64,000 bases of DNA, taken from Saccopteryx bilineata (taxonomy: Eukaryota > Chordata > Mammalia > Chiroptera > Emballonuridae). The stretch spans positions 3,432,177 to 3,496,176 of the forward strand of contig NC_089494.1 of the NCBI RefSeq assembly GCF_036850765.1. Direction: 5' to 3'. Below the pieces are notes generated by a model. That model worked only from the letters and a program-made list of their open reading frames with translations, had not been told where the DNA came from and searched no databases. Each line of letters opens with the position of its first letter. Positions within the stretch are counted from its first letter, which is position 1. This document shows, in pieces, positions 23,702-36,847 of this stretch. The position numbers were made by a program, and so were the translations under genes.

Positions 23702-24545
23702 CAAAAAAATACCCAAGGAGGACCTACAGTGTGCCAGGCATCGTGCAGGGCAGGAGAGACAGGAGTGAGCAAGACAGGTAATAACCCTGGTCAGGAATGT
23801 TGCTTCCCTGCGAGGGAGACAGGCAAGAATAAGACAGGGAGGCCAGTGGTGTCGTGTGTCGGCAGTGACAAGTGCCATGAAAAGCCTGCAGTGTGTGTGT
23901 GGGGGGGGGACTGGAAGGGGCAGCTGAGAGTCCAACAAGAGTGACGGGAAGAGCCCCTCTGAGTTGGTGAGGTTTGCATGGAAGACGGAGAAGAGGACGA
24001 GAAGATGGCCACAGAGATGCCCACGGAGGAAGAAGTCCTTGCAGGGGGCCAGCCGCAGCCAGCCAGTGCAGCCAGGCTGGGGGTGGGGCAGCCAGGTTGG
24101 GGGTGGGGCAGCCAGGCTGGGGGTGGGGCCTCCAGGAAGTAAGGAGGAGCTGCATGTGCCATGCAGGCACTGGAGGCCCCTGGAGGGCTTCGGGAGAGCC
24201 CTGGCTTAGAGGGACTGGAGCCGTGCTGGCCGATGATTCAACTCAGGTTTTTACAGGATCACTCTGGCTGCTGTGTCTAGAGTAACCAAGAGGGCACCAG
24301 AGGGAGGTGTGCAGCCTGGTTAGGAGGCAATGTCATAATCCAGGCGAACGAGGTCAGTGGGTTACAGGGTGCCACTTATGGGCTGTGTCCACACCACCCT
24401 CGGGGGTGCCCTTGTACAGATGTGTTTGAGTAGCTCAATGCCACTGCCCTGTTTGGGCCAGGGAGCTAGCCATTAATGGGGGTGGGGAGCGCTAGGATTC
24501 TGGATCTATTTGGACGAGAAGGCAACAAGGACCTATCAGCCACTG
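23702..24545 (+). repeat. Ancient dispersed repeat, copy 3 of 3
   Basis: The longest of the three related copies. Landmarks in order are GTGTGCCAGGCATCGTGCAG, TAATAACCCTGG, GTGACAAGTGCCATGAA, GGATCACTCTGGCTGCTGTG (24257-24276), ATAATCCAGGCGAACGAG and GATTCTGGATCTATTTGGA. It includes a 20-bp triplication at 24068-24127. The family name is not certain. Confidence 0.6.
24068..24127 (+). repeat. 20-bp tandem triplication
   Basis: Three head-to-tail units of GCAGCCAGGCTGGGGGTGGG, the middle unit having one T for C, inside the ancient repeat. Confidence 0.9.
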
Positions 24546-27500
24546 GAACTGGAATCATTTCCACTGCTTTGTCCCCAGGGCTCCCCTGCACAGGGCAGCC
24601 ACTGGGCAGAACTGGCATCTCGATTCTCAGGAGCCAGCGGGACGGCTCCGTGTGTCCCCTGGTTTTGTCGTAAGTCATCCATCTCCCAAGAGCCTGGGGA
24701 AGACGGAGTAGAAAGTGAGCCCAGATAGAGTTCTGGAGATGATGGGGCTATTCACGGAATGTCACATGTGGTCAGTGACATCGTAGCAGTCTGTCTCCCG
24801 GAGGGGAAAATCTTTTGTCTTGGATGGATTTTCTGCTCTGCGGACATAATTCATTACGTCCTGAGAAATCCATTCCTCTTGTCGCGGAAAGAAATCACTG
24901 TTTGCCAACTGGAAACACCGTGTTATTTAAGGAACACTCTCCCTCAGTCAATCCTAGTTCCCTGTGCTGGGAGCAAGAAAGCCGTGCGTGGGCAGAGGTC
25001 GCGGAGAGTCACCGGAGACGGGGGACATTCTGTGGCCAGCGGGGAGCATGCACACGTGTCCGCTTTCCCGGGTGGCTTCTCATTAAGGAACGGGTTTGAC
25101 AAAAGCTATAAAATGTGCTAGAACATTTGTCTTCCAACCTTCAAGGCAGTCAACACTTTGTACGGAGCGTCGTGCCCCAGTGCCGCGTCTAAGAACTTTT
25201 AGGTCACGGGCAAATGTGACTTCCGTGCCATTACCCCGTCCCCACCGCGGGATCCCCCTCCTCAATCTCCGGGAGGGGCCCACGAACTGCCAGCCATGTC
25301 CCATCAGCGGAGCAGTGCGAGTTGCCGGAAAGTTCTGTTCATCAGATGTCGTTGGCGCTCCTGTGATTTCCCCATAGGCCCTGGGTCTGACCTCCGGAAT
25401 TACAAAGAATTTGTGCAGTTAGTTCCTCCTTCAAAGGGACAAAGACGGCTACCACCATTTCCGGTCCCTTCATCTGCTGCAGTGATCTGGTGACTTCTAA
25501 AGGAAGCCGTTCCGCATATCAAAGGCCGGTTGTTCCCACAAAGACCAGGCCTGTGCTCCCCAGCTCCCCACCTCCATCCCGGTTTCCGCACTCGCGGGCA
25601 GCCGAGTCTCGGGCTCCGCACGTGCGCACGTGCCTCCGGCGTGCCTCCTTCCTGCGTGGGCGTGGGCGGGCGGCAGAAGTGGAGCCGTTCTGGGGAAAGG
25701 CGTTTCCCCTTGTTTGAAAAGGACGCGGGAACTCACAGTGGGCTCACCCCGCGAGGCGCAGGCTCTGTCGGAAGAGAAAACCCAGCATCCTGCATCCACC
25801 AGGATCTGGAAGGAATCTCTCCAGAGACAATGGGGCTTGGTTTTATCATTTTAACTGCCTTTGTCATTTCCTTGCCAGGCCAACCCTTTTTAATTTTTTT
25901 TTACAAATGTGCTTTTAATTAAGCAGGAGCCTTGCTTATCCTGGTCCCACCCTCTTCGGTTTCCAGGGGCTGCGCCAAACAGTCTCTGGCGGCTTCTTAA
26001 ATGAACAGGGGCGAATGGGGGACGCCGGTTGGCGGTGGGGCGGGGGCTCCGGCTGGAGGAGGCGCTGCCTGCCTCCCCTCGCTGGTCCGCACGCAGGCTG
26101 AGGTCTGGGCCGTGTGCTGCCACCGACGGGGGTCACTGGGGGCCTGGCTAGGTGCTTCCCATATCTGTGGCCTAAACAACGGCTGGCTGAGTCCAACCTG
26201 GATGACTTTCCAGGACGGACAGTGGTCAAACAAGAATCCGTGCTCCTGGCCCCAAAGGACACAGCTGTGGAGTGTTTCCGCTGTGGCACCATGCTGCTGA
26301 CCCACAGTCAGAGCTCAGGGAGGGTGTCTTTGTCTCCAAAGTTACAAAGAGACAGACAGAAAGGAAGAAAGACTGTCAGTGTGCCCTACTCAGCCCACGG
26401 GTCTCAGGAGATGGGAACGGTAACATGGCTTCGCGCTAGTTGCTGACATCACGGTGGCCGTAGTCACACTGGACTAGGTGACGTTTCTCCACTGATGTTA
26501 ACATTGCAGCATTTTCTAAGGGATATATGTTTGAGTACATTCTTTTCATAAAATACCCAAGTGCACCTCAGAGGCTTTCTTCAGCCGGGGTTGACCCCTG
26601 CTTCTCCTCAGAGGTAAATATCGACTCCGAGAAGGGGCGAAAGTCAGTCACTTGACGTTGTTATAAACACTCCCTGATGGACACCTTCTGACCCAGCGCA
26701 CGGGCCGCGGTCTTAAACCCAGACACCAGAAAGCCCGGATCTGTGAGCACACTGGTTTCTGATGTGGACTCGGGGAATACGGTGGTGGGGGTGGGGGGTC
26801 CATCGGTTTCCTTTGCATCAGGGATGCTGACATTGTTCTGAATCTCCTCTGGGTCTAAGGGCTCAGCTGCCTGCTTGGGTTTGAAACTATCCCTGGGTCT
26901 AAAAGTCCAGGAGAGATCGTGGCCTCCTGGGGCCAGCGGGCCGAGCCCAGCAGCCCGGGACGTGCTGAACAGGTGGCAGGTGCAAGGTTCGGGGAATGGG
27001 TTTCCCTTCGCGGCTCATCTGAGATGGAGAGCCCAGAGCCTCCTGGGGGAAGGGCGGTTCCTCTACCTGTCATGTTGGAACGAAGTCCTAGCCTCACTGC
27101 CACACCCAGGGTCATGCAATGTCCTCAAGGCCATTCAAAACCAGGTCTGTCGGTGACAAGCCTGCGGCCCAGGGTCTCGAGGTCCCACAGTCACTGGGCA
27201 TCAAAGCTGTGCCCAGGCCCCTGGGACCGCTGGGCCCCACATCCCCTACTCTGCCCTCCCAGGGCCCTCCAGACCCTGTAAGAGGAGGACCCACTGACCC
27301 GGACGAGGGGGTGATGTGCGAGCAGGAAACTGAAGGGTCACCTTCCCGCTCTGTAGCTTCGTTTCTGCATCTATTTAGTGTCCCTCTCATTTTCAGTCAA
27401 CACCAAGGTGGGTGGTCAGGGCGGCCCCGCCTGCTGTCGGCACATTGCTGGCCTCTCCACCCCGGACTCCCCGGCTGCTGACGCAGTGGACAGGCCTTCG

Positions 27501-28371
27501 TCCCCACCTGCTGAGGGGCATGGGTATAGTTTCCCGTCGGAGGCACCTGCCGTGACAGCCAGCCCAGCCCCCTCAGAGGACATGGCCTCTGAGACTCCGT
27601 CATGCGGGGCTGCTGTCTGACTCAATGGAGAATAGGGGGTCTCCAGCCCTTTGTACCCCAGAAGCCCTCAGAGTCCATGGACGGTCACCCTTCCCAGGGG
27701 CAGGCCACTGCCCCCTGCCTTCCTTAGAGAGCCAGGCAGGGTCGGAAACCAGGGGAGGGCGTTGTCCAGGTTTGGTCATCCCACCTGTGAATGTGGGCAT
27801 CCCTCTGCAGCTGTCCCTGCAGCACCTGGACACTTGGTAAGTGTTCCCCAGGGACAGTTCAGTGACACCTTAGTTACCCAATTCATCTGCACCGAGTGGG
27901 AGCCTGCCCACTGAGTCACGCCGCAGCGTGCTGGGGACCGTCTGAGAACAGGCCCAAAGAACGTCACTAATGAAAAGCTAGTGTGTCCACTACCCTCTCC
28001 TGCAATGTTAATGGGCTTTGTCTTCCCAGGATCTGGACGAAGCTGCCACCGAACGGAGGTTTGCAAATGAAGAAACAGTTGGGTGGGCAGTGGCTACACC
28101 TTTCTGACAAAAGGAGAGTGTCCTGTGAGGGTTCAGTAACTCCTACTGAGGCAAGGGTTAAAGGCATCTGACCACAGCCTGTTGTTCATCGGTTTTCTTC
28201 AAATAAACTCCGCCTCTTGTAATTACTAAGATAATCCGATATTAGTACATGGGACAAAGCCCTATCGGAAACATAAATTTGAGATTGTAGAAGCACAATC
28301 TGAGATTGTAGAAGCAATTTTCCATTGGGAAAAAAAAAAAAAAAAGTGGAGAAGGACTTCTGAGCCTCCAG

Positions 28372-28402
<31 letters not shown>

Positions 28403-29809
28403 TGTGTCAGGCCCAGCGAGGTGGTTCGGGGCCATCGTCCACCGGTCTGAAAGCCTCTTCATTCACGTGGGCGGGGTGGGCTTCTGGCTGAGGGCTGGGA
28501 GGACAAAGACTAAAGAAATTGAAGAAATGTCCATCTCACCAAGTCCTGCCAACACAGAATGCCGGTCACCACACAAAACACACGCTGAGGAGAGAAGGGG
28601 CAGGACCGCCCGGTCGTCTGGGCAGTGGCTCAGGTGTCTGAGTGATTTCGGAGTGAAGCCACCCACCTGGCGATAGGGTTATAGCTTTGTTATTTTCGTT
28701 TCCCTCCTCCACGAAGGGGACATACTTTTCCCAGTGTCACCTTAGCGCATGGGCATCCCCCAAAGCAAAGAGAATGAGGGGAAGTAAACAGACAAGGGGA
28801 CGTAGTGTTTGCTGAGACTCGTTCGTGTTGACCACGGGACTGGAGGGGACTTCGCGGGGGCCCGAGGGGGCTGTGGCACCGCAGCTGCTTCCCTTGGGAC
28901 AGAGGAACGCAGACCCGTGTCAGCGCACCTTGGGCTACGTCCTTTAACTGGATCAATTCCCTAGAAAAATAAAGCCCTCACCGCATCTGGTTCCCATTGT
29001 CAGGCTGCTTCCAGAAAAATAGAGTGAACGTGGGGACCAAATTTCTTGCCAATGTCTGTGATGCGCCCCCACCCCGGAATCTGCAGTTCCCCCCATCCCA
29101 GGTCTGTTGTCTAATCTGCCCTCTCTCCCCCTCGATCACCACCTGTAGCTCAGGGGCTGCCCGGCAGCCGTGGGTCACCTTCCCGACAGAGTCAGGCACG
29201 GGTCAGAACCAGGGAATTAGCGAGAAGAAAACCAGGTACAGCTCACAGCGTCCACACCGTCCGCGGATGCTGGAGTCCGCCCCGGCCCTCCCCTCGGCCG
29301 CGTGTTCTGCGCATCGGAGAGGGTCAACGAGAAGAAAGGGCTCATCTCCAGTGCGCTGAGAGCAGCAGATCATTTCAAGGGCGTCCGTTATTCTCAGCTC
29401 GGCTCACATCGCTCTGGCAAGTGTAATCTGGTCTAACAGGTTTGCTATTTACTGCTGAAATTCCTGCCTCTTAAGAGCACCCTGGGAATCTCGCCTCATG
29501 GCCAAAAGATTGACTTATAGCTCCAGACCAGGTGGACGCGGGAATGCACAGAAAATCCGCACGAGGAGATAGGCCTCTACGTATATTTATGTATACACCG
29601 CCTTATCTCTGCTCCGAGAGCATTCCCAGGGCGCAGGGATTAACTCCGGGCTCTCCAACCGCGCAGGAGTGACTGTTTGAATCTGGAGATTTAGGGCGCT
29701 CCCGGCTGCCAGCAGCGGAGGGCCGGGAGGGGGGCGGAATGTGTGGCTGGGACTCACCACGCCCCAGGGCCCCCGTGATTTACTGCTCCCGCGGTCTCAG
29801 GCCTGCTCC
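24546..29809. other. Long unique GC-rich region
   Basis: More than 5 kb without a recognised gene. It holds an A-run at about 28330-28345, a 21-bp-period duplication of GAGATTGTAGAAGCA (about 28281 and 28302) and an (AG) microsatellite (28375-28402). Overlapping frames up to about 130 codons lack identifiable domains. Confidence 0.45.
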
Positions 29810-29915
29810 TTAATCTCCTGGAGCTTTATTTTACTCATTTGCAAAACGAGGTTAATAACTCCCACCACCTCGGAGAGCCCTGTCCCGGGGACTCAGCGAG
29901 GTGACTGACGCTCTT
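29810..29915 (+). repeat. MIR-like fragment
   Basis: TTTACTCATTTGCAAAACGAGG, then TTAATAACTCCCACCACCTC and GACTCAGCGAGGTGA, follows the 3' half of the MIR consensus. Diverged. Confidence 0.45.
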
Positions 29916-30341
29916 CCGGAAACCCTGCCTGCGAGGAGAGTCTCCATCGCTACCTGGGTGGGGCCGTAGCTCCGCCTCCCTCTCCATCCAAGCCGCTCTT
30001 TCCCACTTTCCCTTTAAAAAATGTGTTTCAAGTGCTGCGGAGCTTGGAAATTATGAGGGAAATCCGGGTGATTGTGACCCTGCATCTTCAGAGGTGGCCC
30101 CACACCTGATAATGCTTTTTTCTCCCCCCAACTGGACTCATCCGGTTCTTCCAGGAGTCTTGGGAAGAGATCACAATGACTTCCGTTTCCTCGACGACTG
30201 CGCAGCCCAGCCGGGTCCTAATCATCAGGAGACAACTTTGATGAAATGACAGTTATGACCGCGGTGATGAGAGGGACGCTGAGGCTGGTGAGGCCAGTGA
30301 CAGTGACAATGGACAGCAATGATCATTTTCATGTTGACGAC
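29916..30341. other. Unique sequence, nothing recognised
   Basis: Single-copy-looking sequence between two MIR-like fragments with no coding or RNA signature. Confidence 0.4.
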
Positions 30342-30380
30342 AGCTAATATTCACAGAAGGCTTTGTGTGGTGTGATGTGT

Positions 30381-30416
<36 letters not shown>

Positions 30417-30565
30417 TGGCACTTGGTTCTAGTTACTCATTCAACACAACACATGTGTTTGGTGGGACTAGTATTGTCCCCGTCTTACAACTGCGATCAT
30501 CATCGCCCTTCGGTGCTCTCCAAGGTCACAAAACGAGTGTGGGGCAGAGCTGGGCGCATGTCCGT
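30342..30565 (-). repeat. MIR fragment interrupted by a (GT)n tract
   Basis: CAGCTAATATTCACAG at the left, TATTGTCCCCGTCTTACAAC in the middle and CAAGGTCACAAAACGAGTG at the right match a reverse-oriented MIR in order. A (GT)n microsatellite at 30382-30415 has expanded inside it. Confidence 0.65.
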
Positions 30566-31109
30566 TAATTGCAGAAGAGGTCAATCAAGTAGGTTCAGGG
30601 TAAGACACGGAACGCCACCTGAAATTCAACAAGCAACAGTTACCACCCGGTGGGTAAAAGCTCAAACATCAAGTTGAACGGAAGACGTCACTGGGGTGAG
30701 CCATTCATTCCATCAGCGTAGAAGTTGGGGGAGTATCTTGAGACACAGCTCTGGGATCAGGTGTCAGGAGTGTCACGGTCCCGGGTGAGGTGGAAGGAAG
30801 TAGGGAGTGCCTGGGCAGAGGTACAAGGAGGGCTTCTGGGCGCTGGGCCTGTTTTGTGTCTTGATCTGGATGCTGAGTACATTGGGTGTATTTCATTTGT
30901 GAAAATCCATCAAGCTGTCTATTACGATTTTGGCACCTTTTTATGTGTGTATTGTACTTCAGTTGAAAGTAAAAAAAAAAAAGAAAAAAGTAAATGAAAT
31001 GCTAGTATGACTCTATACTGATTAGTTTGGTGGCATTTGGTCACTCTGTGTGTTCAACTGTTACTGTAGTTCAACTGTTACTTTGTTACCCAAAGCCCAA
31101 TGCCTCCTG
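30566..31109. other. Unique sequence with an A-rich tract
   Basis: An A-run lies at about 30970-30989. No gene is recognised. Confidence 0.4.
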
Positions 31110-31345
31110 CTGTTCAAGTTCTTATATAGTCCCCTCCCACAGTGCCTCTGGATTGAGCCATGTGACCCGCCTCGACGAATGGAACACCAGCCAGCATAAT
31201 GGGAATGGAGAATCAATGAAGGGCTGCAGGATGAGGTTACCCTTTCTTGGAAGGCTTCTTCTTCCATCCTAGCCACCATGCTGTGAGCGAGTCCAAGCAG
31301 CCACATGGAGACGCCCGTGTGGAGTTTTCTCCTCTGTCCCGGGTG
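31110..31345. repeat. Ancient repeat-like segment
   Basis: CTTGGAAGGCTTCTTCTTCC, AGCCACCATGCTGTGAG and CCAAGCAGCCACATGGAGA follow a phrase pattern I associate with an old mammalian DNA-transposon or LTR relic. The family cannot be named. Confidence 0.4.
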
Positions 31346-33214
31346 GAGAGGCACACCATCCTCAGAAACCGTAGGGTTGATTTGGTGAGCTACCGTATAA
31401 AAGGTAGACACCCAGGGGATGGTTGACCAGAAGGATCCCCTCTTCCCTGTAAATGAATGTATTCCCTGCTAAATGTGCCTCAGAATTCACTTTTTCTGGA
31501 AAGCCTACTTGGTGCTGCCTACCCTGGCTGGACCAGTCCGCATGATTCAACACAGACACTTTCCGTGTGTGCCGTGTGGTTCTGTGGTTTTAATGCATAA
31601 GTCGATTGCGTCTTTGTGGCGTTTAGAAGCGTTTCCACACTTGGTCTCGCCTGGGCTTCCCCACCAGGGTCTGGGTTGGGCAGAGTGGGTATCGTCACTA
31701 ACACTTCGTTGTCTCACCCTGGATTGTGCTGTAGGACCCGAAGCCTGGCTTCTCCTTGCCGGGCTGCCAGGGTCCTCATGCCAGGAGCTGGTACCTTTGC
31801 TGCTTGGCATTTCCCTCTGATGTTTCCTGTGTCTGCACCCAGGACATTCCACAGGGCTCTCAGAAGTGTGGACCCCAAGACTCAGCTCCATAATCTTTGC
31901 TCTTAATACTTATACCATCCTATCCTCAGAGGGCCCAGATGACAGACAGAGAGGACACTCCCCTGAAGAGTGGCCGTTTACTGAGTCAGGTTGTGTTAGT
32001 CACCTGTGTACGGCCTCATTCACGGAACGTGTACTGAACGCCACTCGCCATTGTCCCTGTTGCGGGCTATCACTTACTGCACGCTTATTCTGCAGAGATG
32101 AAGGCATCCTTTCTCCACGGAGGTCTCTCGGTGCCAGGGGGGTTACTAAGACAGATGAACAATGGGATGACTGTGGGGTAGAGCTGGTGATCGGTGTGCT
32201 TGTCCGTAGGGGACAGAGGAGGAGACACAGGTGCCATGCAGACCCCGAGGCCGGTCATTACAGCTTCCCCCGGGGAGAAGCTGAGAGGCGACACTCCCCT
32301 TCAGGTTACCTTCTGAGATCCTGGAGGAGAAGGAAGCAGCACACCCTGTAGGTCCTCTGCAAAGACAGTTCCTTTCACCTGCTTTCCCATTCCCACTGAG
32401 GTGGCCCGGGTCCAGGGACCGGAGCCTTCGCCCGGCCCCCACCCCTCTTACGCCCCGCACAGGCTGCCACACTGCCCTCCAGCACCTGTGTGCCCTCTGC
32501 AGTCTGCCTGGGCGTCCTGTTGCCTTCAGCCGCCTACACCCCCTTTCTGCAAAACGACACTTGATACCGGGATGTCTTGGCCACCAAAAATCCCACAGCG
32601 GAGCTGAAGGAGAGGATGTGGGCTAATTTCTCGTATCAGACTTCAGTCTAAACACCACTGCGTCAGGAAAACCCTCCCGGGGGGTCACAGACCCGACCCA
32701 CACCACACCGCAGGCACGCCTTTCCTCCGTGGTGTGGGTCTCCCCATGGAAACGAGGAAGTGCGGGGCGATGCGCTCAGCACCTGTTTCCTGTGCTCAGC
32801 TGCGCGCTCTGCGGAGACAAAGGCCGTGTCTGTGCCGTGCGCCGGCCCGGCGGCCCCCAGAGGTTGGGCATACGAGTGGCGTTCCGTAGACAGTGAAGGC
32901 ACAGCTGCTGGTTCAGAGGCCACTCCCAGTATTTGGAGGTTCTCCATCTGGAGACGTTCTCAGACTCTTCTGCAGCGGGGCTTACGCTGGACGCTAAAGG
33001 GACGGCAGACAGGCTTGAAACTCAGCCGACGCTTCCCAGGGGCTTCACGTCAGTGGTGGGGACAGAGCTTATTAACAAGGGCTCTGCAGCCGGGCCTCTG
33101 GGAGCCCCTTCCCTTTGTACCCCGAGGAGCCCGAGGTCATCATTTTACATCAGAACATCCCCGCTCAGCATCTGCTTCCACTGAGATCTTTTTCCTGCAG
33201 GTTCAAAGACAAGC
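31346..33214. other. Unique region, nothing recognised
   Basis: Single-copy-looking sequence. Open frames up to about 160 codons (31866-32351) carry no recognisable motif. Confidence 0.4.
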
Positions 33215-33365
33215 TCGTAGGAGCTAGTGTTTGCTGAGCACTTGACAGGCCGTTCTATAAATTCAGTCCATGCAGGAGGTCAAGCGACCTTAGAGAAGAG
33301 AAGTCATACTGGGAGAGATGGTGTGAGGTGTCCGCGGTCACACAGCTGGTGGGTGGGTGGGTGAG
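33215..33365 (-). repeat. MIR fragment
   Basis: Reverse-oriented MIR: TTTGCTGAGCACTTGACAGG, then GGTCACACAGCTGGTGGGTG near 33336-33355, in the expected order and spacing. Confidence 0.6.
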
Positions 33366-34435
33366 GCTGAGATGGATCAAGGTCCCTGTGATGCTGTGAT
33401 CAACCTCCACCTGCAGAGAGCAGAGTCATTCCGGCCGCTCTCACGAGAGACTTAATGTCGTTGTTAGATGGACAACGGGACCTTTGAGGGTGCTGGGGGA
33501 TGATTCCAGGTGAGCTCCCAGGAACAATCCCTGGATCGTGACCTTGCTATAACCCCTATGCCAGAGGAGTGGGCTGCCCAGGACGCTGCCTGTCCAGTCA
33601 GGGGCCGGGGGTTCAGTGCTGCCTCCAGAGCCTCATGAGGACCTGCCTGTCTCTCCCCCGCTCAACTCGTTTCTGAATGCGCGTCTCAAGGGACCGCTTC
33701 TGACGGGCAAAAGATAAGTCCCCATCAGATTCCTGGCTGCAAGGGAGTCCGGGAAACATAGTTTTGGGTTTTAGCCTCTGTAGAACAAAAAGGCACAGTA
33801 AATACAGCTGGAGAAGGTGCTGGGAGAGCAAGTCAGAGAATCAACCTCAAATACGGAAGTGTCAATGTTACATAGTGATTAGGAGGTGTGTATGTGTAGA
33901 CACACACACACATGCACACACACACACACACACACATTTCTTCTTTTCTCTTTCCATGCAAAAGCACCCAAGAGAGAATGAAGCCATGCCAACTCCCTTC
34001 TGGCATATGCCCATCATATTTCACCTTGTCTAAACACCTCTTCAGGCTGATAAATTTCTGACTGTGGTGGACACTACTAATTGACCGGCCCACTCATGTC
34101 CTCCCCTTCCAACAGCCAGGTCAGGGTCATCCCCTTTCCCTGACCATCAGAGAAGCCAGTTCATGTCAGCGTGTGCCCGGGATCTCTTGCAGCTATGGAC
34201 AGACTTGCCACTTAGTTCTGGCCAAGAAAGCGGAAGAAGCAGTGTCACAGGTGAGACTTCTAGGAACGCTATTGCATTCTTCTTGCTTGGGAATGGGAGC
34301 CAGTGACTTAATGGTGGTGCAGCCACCGAGGGAGCATGTGGACAGAAGCCACCTGCTCAGACCCGGAGGAGGAAGCAGGAAGGAGACGGGGCTGGCGGCT
34401 CCTGGAACGTGTCCTACCTCAGCTGCCCGCTGATG
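33366..34435. other. Unique sequence with a CA tract
   Basis: A (CA)n microsatellite lies at 33899-33936. The part from about 34060 to 34320 looks like a very old dispersed repeat (GGACAGACTTGCCACTTAG, TTCTGGCCAAGAAAGCGGAA) but is not classifiable by eye. Confidence 0.4.
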
Positions 34436-34620
34436 GACTTACTGTGCACTGAACAAACGAGGACCTATTTCAATAATCTCATGTTCATCCAGTTTTCTGT
34501 TTCATTGATCCTCACAGACCCCAAAGAGTCATCCACGGGGTCAGTCCTTGCACAGATAGATACCCAACCCCAAGGACTGCTGGGATTTGGGGGTTGGAAG
34601 CAGAGTTAGAGGGAACTTGG
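34436..34620 (-). repeat. Possible MIR fragment
   Basis: TCATTGATCCTCACAGACCC and later GGAAGCAGAGTTAGAGG are consistent with a decayed reverse-oriented MIR. Weak. Confidence 0.35.
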
Positions 34621-34843
34621 CTGTAGTCATTTGTTATTTGCAGTTTGTCAACATTCCACGTGCAGATGTCTCGCCGGCACAGTTAGATTCTAAGCTCCCT
34701 GTGGGTGGGGATTATACGTATATTAAAGTGTTTAATATTGAAAATGTGTTAAAAAGCTTTGCTAAGAGAATGAACGCACAGGTCCCTGGGAAATGCTTTT
34801 GTAGCCCTGAGAGTTGAAAGTATGTGTATTGTATTAAGAATTT

Positions 34844-34870
34844 TTTTTTAGATTTTATTTATTTATATTT

Positions 34871-34901
<31 letters not shown>

Positions 34902-35021
34902 GGGAGGAGCAGGAAGCATCAACTCTCGTATGTGCCTTGACCAGGCTAGCCCAGGGTTTTGAAATGGCGATGTCAGCATTCCAGGTGGATGCTTAATCCA
35001 CTGCGCCACCACAGGTCAGGC
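34844..35021 (-). mobile_element. Short tRNA-derived SINE (second bat-type family)
   Basis: Minus-strand element of about 180 bp. The tRNA-like head (reverse of CCACTGCGCCACCACAGGTC) lies near 34985-35021, with an AG-rich block at 34870-34900 and an A-rich (TTTA on the plus strand) tail at 34850-34870. Target-site duplication ATTAAGAATTT lies at 34833-34843 and 35029-35039. Its head and body differ from the composite SINEs. It resembles the SINE type I associate with horseshoe and related bats. Confidence 0.85.
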
Positions 35022-35039
35022 TTATTGGATTAAGAATTT

Positions 35040-36834
35040 AAGGAGGATAGAAAAAGAAAGAATCCTGTGGAAAGGTGAAATTCTTTTACTTTTTCTTAGA
35101 TGTGTTCTGCAAAACTTGACTTATCAATTGTAGATATTAAAAAATAAAATAAAAAGCCCTACATTTAGTGGCTTCAAACATCCATCACTTGATTTGTTGT
35201 TGATGGCATGGGTCAGGGATTCTGGCTGGCTGGTTCTAATAGTTTATGTGACGTTGGCTGGGATCACTGGTCAGGCTGCCTTCAGTGGCCTCCTGTCTGG
35301 GCTGGAAGGTCCTGGAAGGTCCCGGAAAGTCCTGTCTGGGCTGGAAGGTCCTGGAAGGTCCTGGAAGGCTTCATTCACGGGTCTGGCATCTGGGTGCCCC
35401 CCTGGTGGCCGCTCTTTCTCACTGGCTAGCCTGGCCCTCCTCCGTGCAGGGTGGCACCGGGAAAGGCAGGCTCTTCAGAGAACCCAGAGTGTAAGCGAGA
35501 GGCTCATCAGGCGCAGCCTTAGAGGTCACACAGCATCGTTTCCATCCCATTTCATTGATCCAGAGAGATCTCAGGTCCCGCCTAGGTTCAAGGGAGGGGA
35601 AGGACACCGTCCCCGGGGGCTGGTGATGTCACGGCACAGCAGAGCCCGTGAGGCGGCCGAGGGCACTGCCATCATCTCAGGAAGCCCGGCGACCTGGCGC
35701 CTCCCTGCTGGTCGGGTTACCGTAGAAACAGACTCACTTAAGGATTTCTATCTGCGAGGAAGAGTCCTGTCCGCAGGAGTCCGACGCTGTGCTGGGCGCT
35801 GCGGCAGCCCCTTCCCATAGAATCTCCTGGTTCCTGTGGCTGAGACTCTCCAGGTGGGTCTCTCTGGACCTCGCCTCTGGTTCACTCGGACCTTCTGCTG
35901 ACGAAAGGGAAGTCGCAGGTCTGTCGGCGAAGCAGGGCGCGTGCCGGCGCCCCGACGGGGTGAGGGGGGCGGGTCCGGCCGTCCTGGTCATGCGGGGATC
36001 ACCCTCAACCTCTTCTCCTCGCCCCTGGGATCCTCCCAAACGCACGTACCTGGGAGGGATGGAAGCCCATCTTTTTAGAGAGTCTTTCGTCCCTGAAAAG
36101 AAATGTCTGTGCCTCTGGGCACCGAGTGACAACTTGTGCAGAGGGAAGATAGCAGAGCGGCAGCTCCCTGGCAGCTCCCGTCTATTCAGTGGGAAAACCT
36201 CCCCCCAGAGCGACCCAGAAACTGGGCTCTGAGGTGCTGGTCCCGGATTCGGTGCCAGAGCGGGCGGCAGGCGTCACCCAGAAGTGTGCGGGTGTTGGTG
36301 CTGCACAGGGCCCGCCTGACCTTCTGCTCTGCCCCCCGGGACACTCCTGCCCGTGGTTCCAGAGGCACGACCAGCGCAGCACGCAGCCAGTGCCCCGCGG
36401 AGCAGCCCTGCCGCGCCAACAGCGGGTGCTGGAACGTCCCGCCTGCAAAGTCACCGGAGCCAGCGCGTCACCCGAGTCAACAGCTCCAAAGTCAGAGGGG
36501 GAGGAAGTTCTGGAAACTTCCAGCACCTCCCTAAGACTTCAGGGAGGTCGCAATAAAGTCAGGAGAGGTCCCTGATTTCCAACTTGCTAGGAAACACCTC
36601 TTAGAAGTGGAAACCCTGCCTGAGGAGAAATCCCATTATTCTGGGAATTTATTAGTCAGATGAGGAAATGGGCCCACGAAGCAAGTGAGAGGACAGGGTC
36701 CGGCCCCCGGCAGGTGGCAGAGCAGTGGTCTGGACCCCAGGGTTCCCGATCCGCCAGGCAGCCCTGCCTCCAGGTGCACCCCCCACCCCACCTGCCTGCC
36801 GGACTAGCTTCCCACGTGATCCTTGAACAATTTT
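35040..36834. other. Unique GC-rich region with a 39-bp duplication
   Basis: Nearly two copies of a 39-bp unit (start CTGTCTGGGCTGGAAGGTCC) occur at 35293-35331 and 35332-35370, with an internal CTGGAAGGTC sub-repeat. No gene is recognised. Confidence 0.5.
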
Positions 36835-36847
36835 GAAAGAAAAAGCA

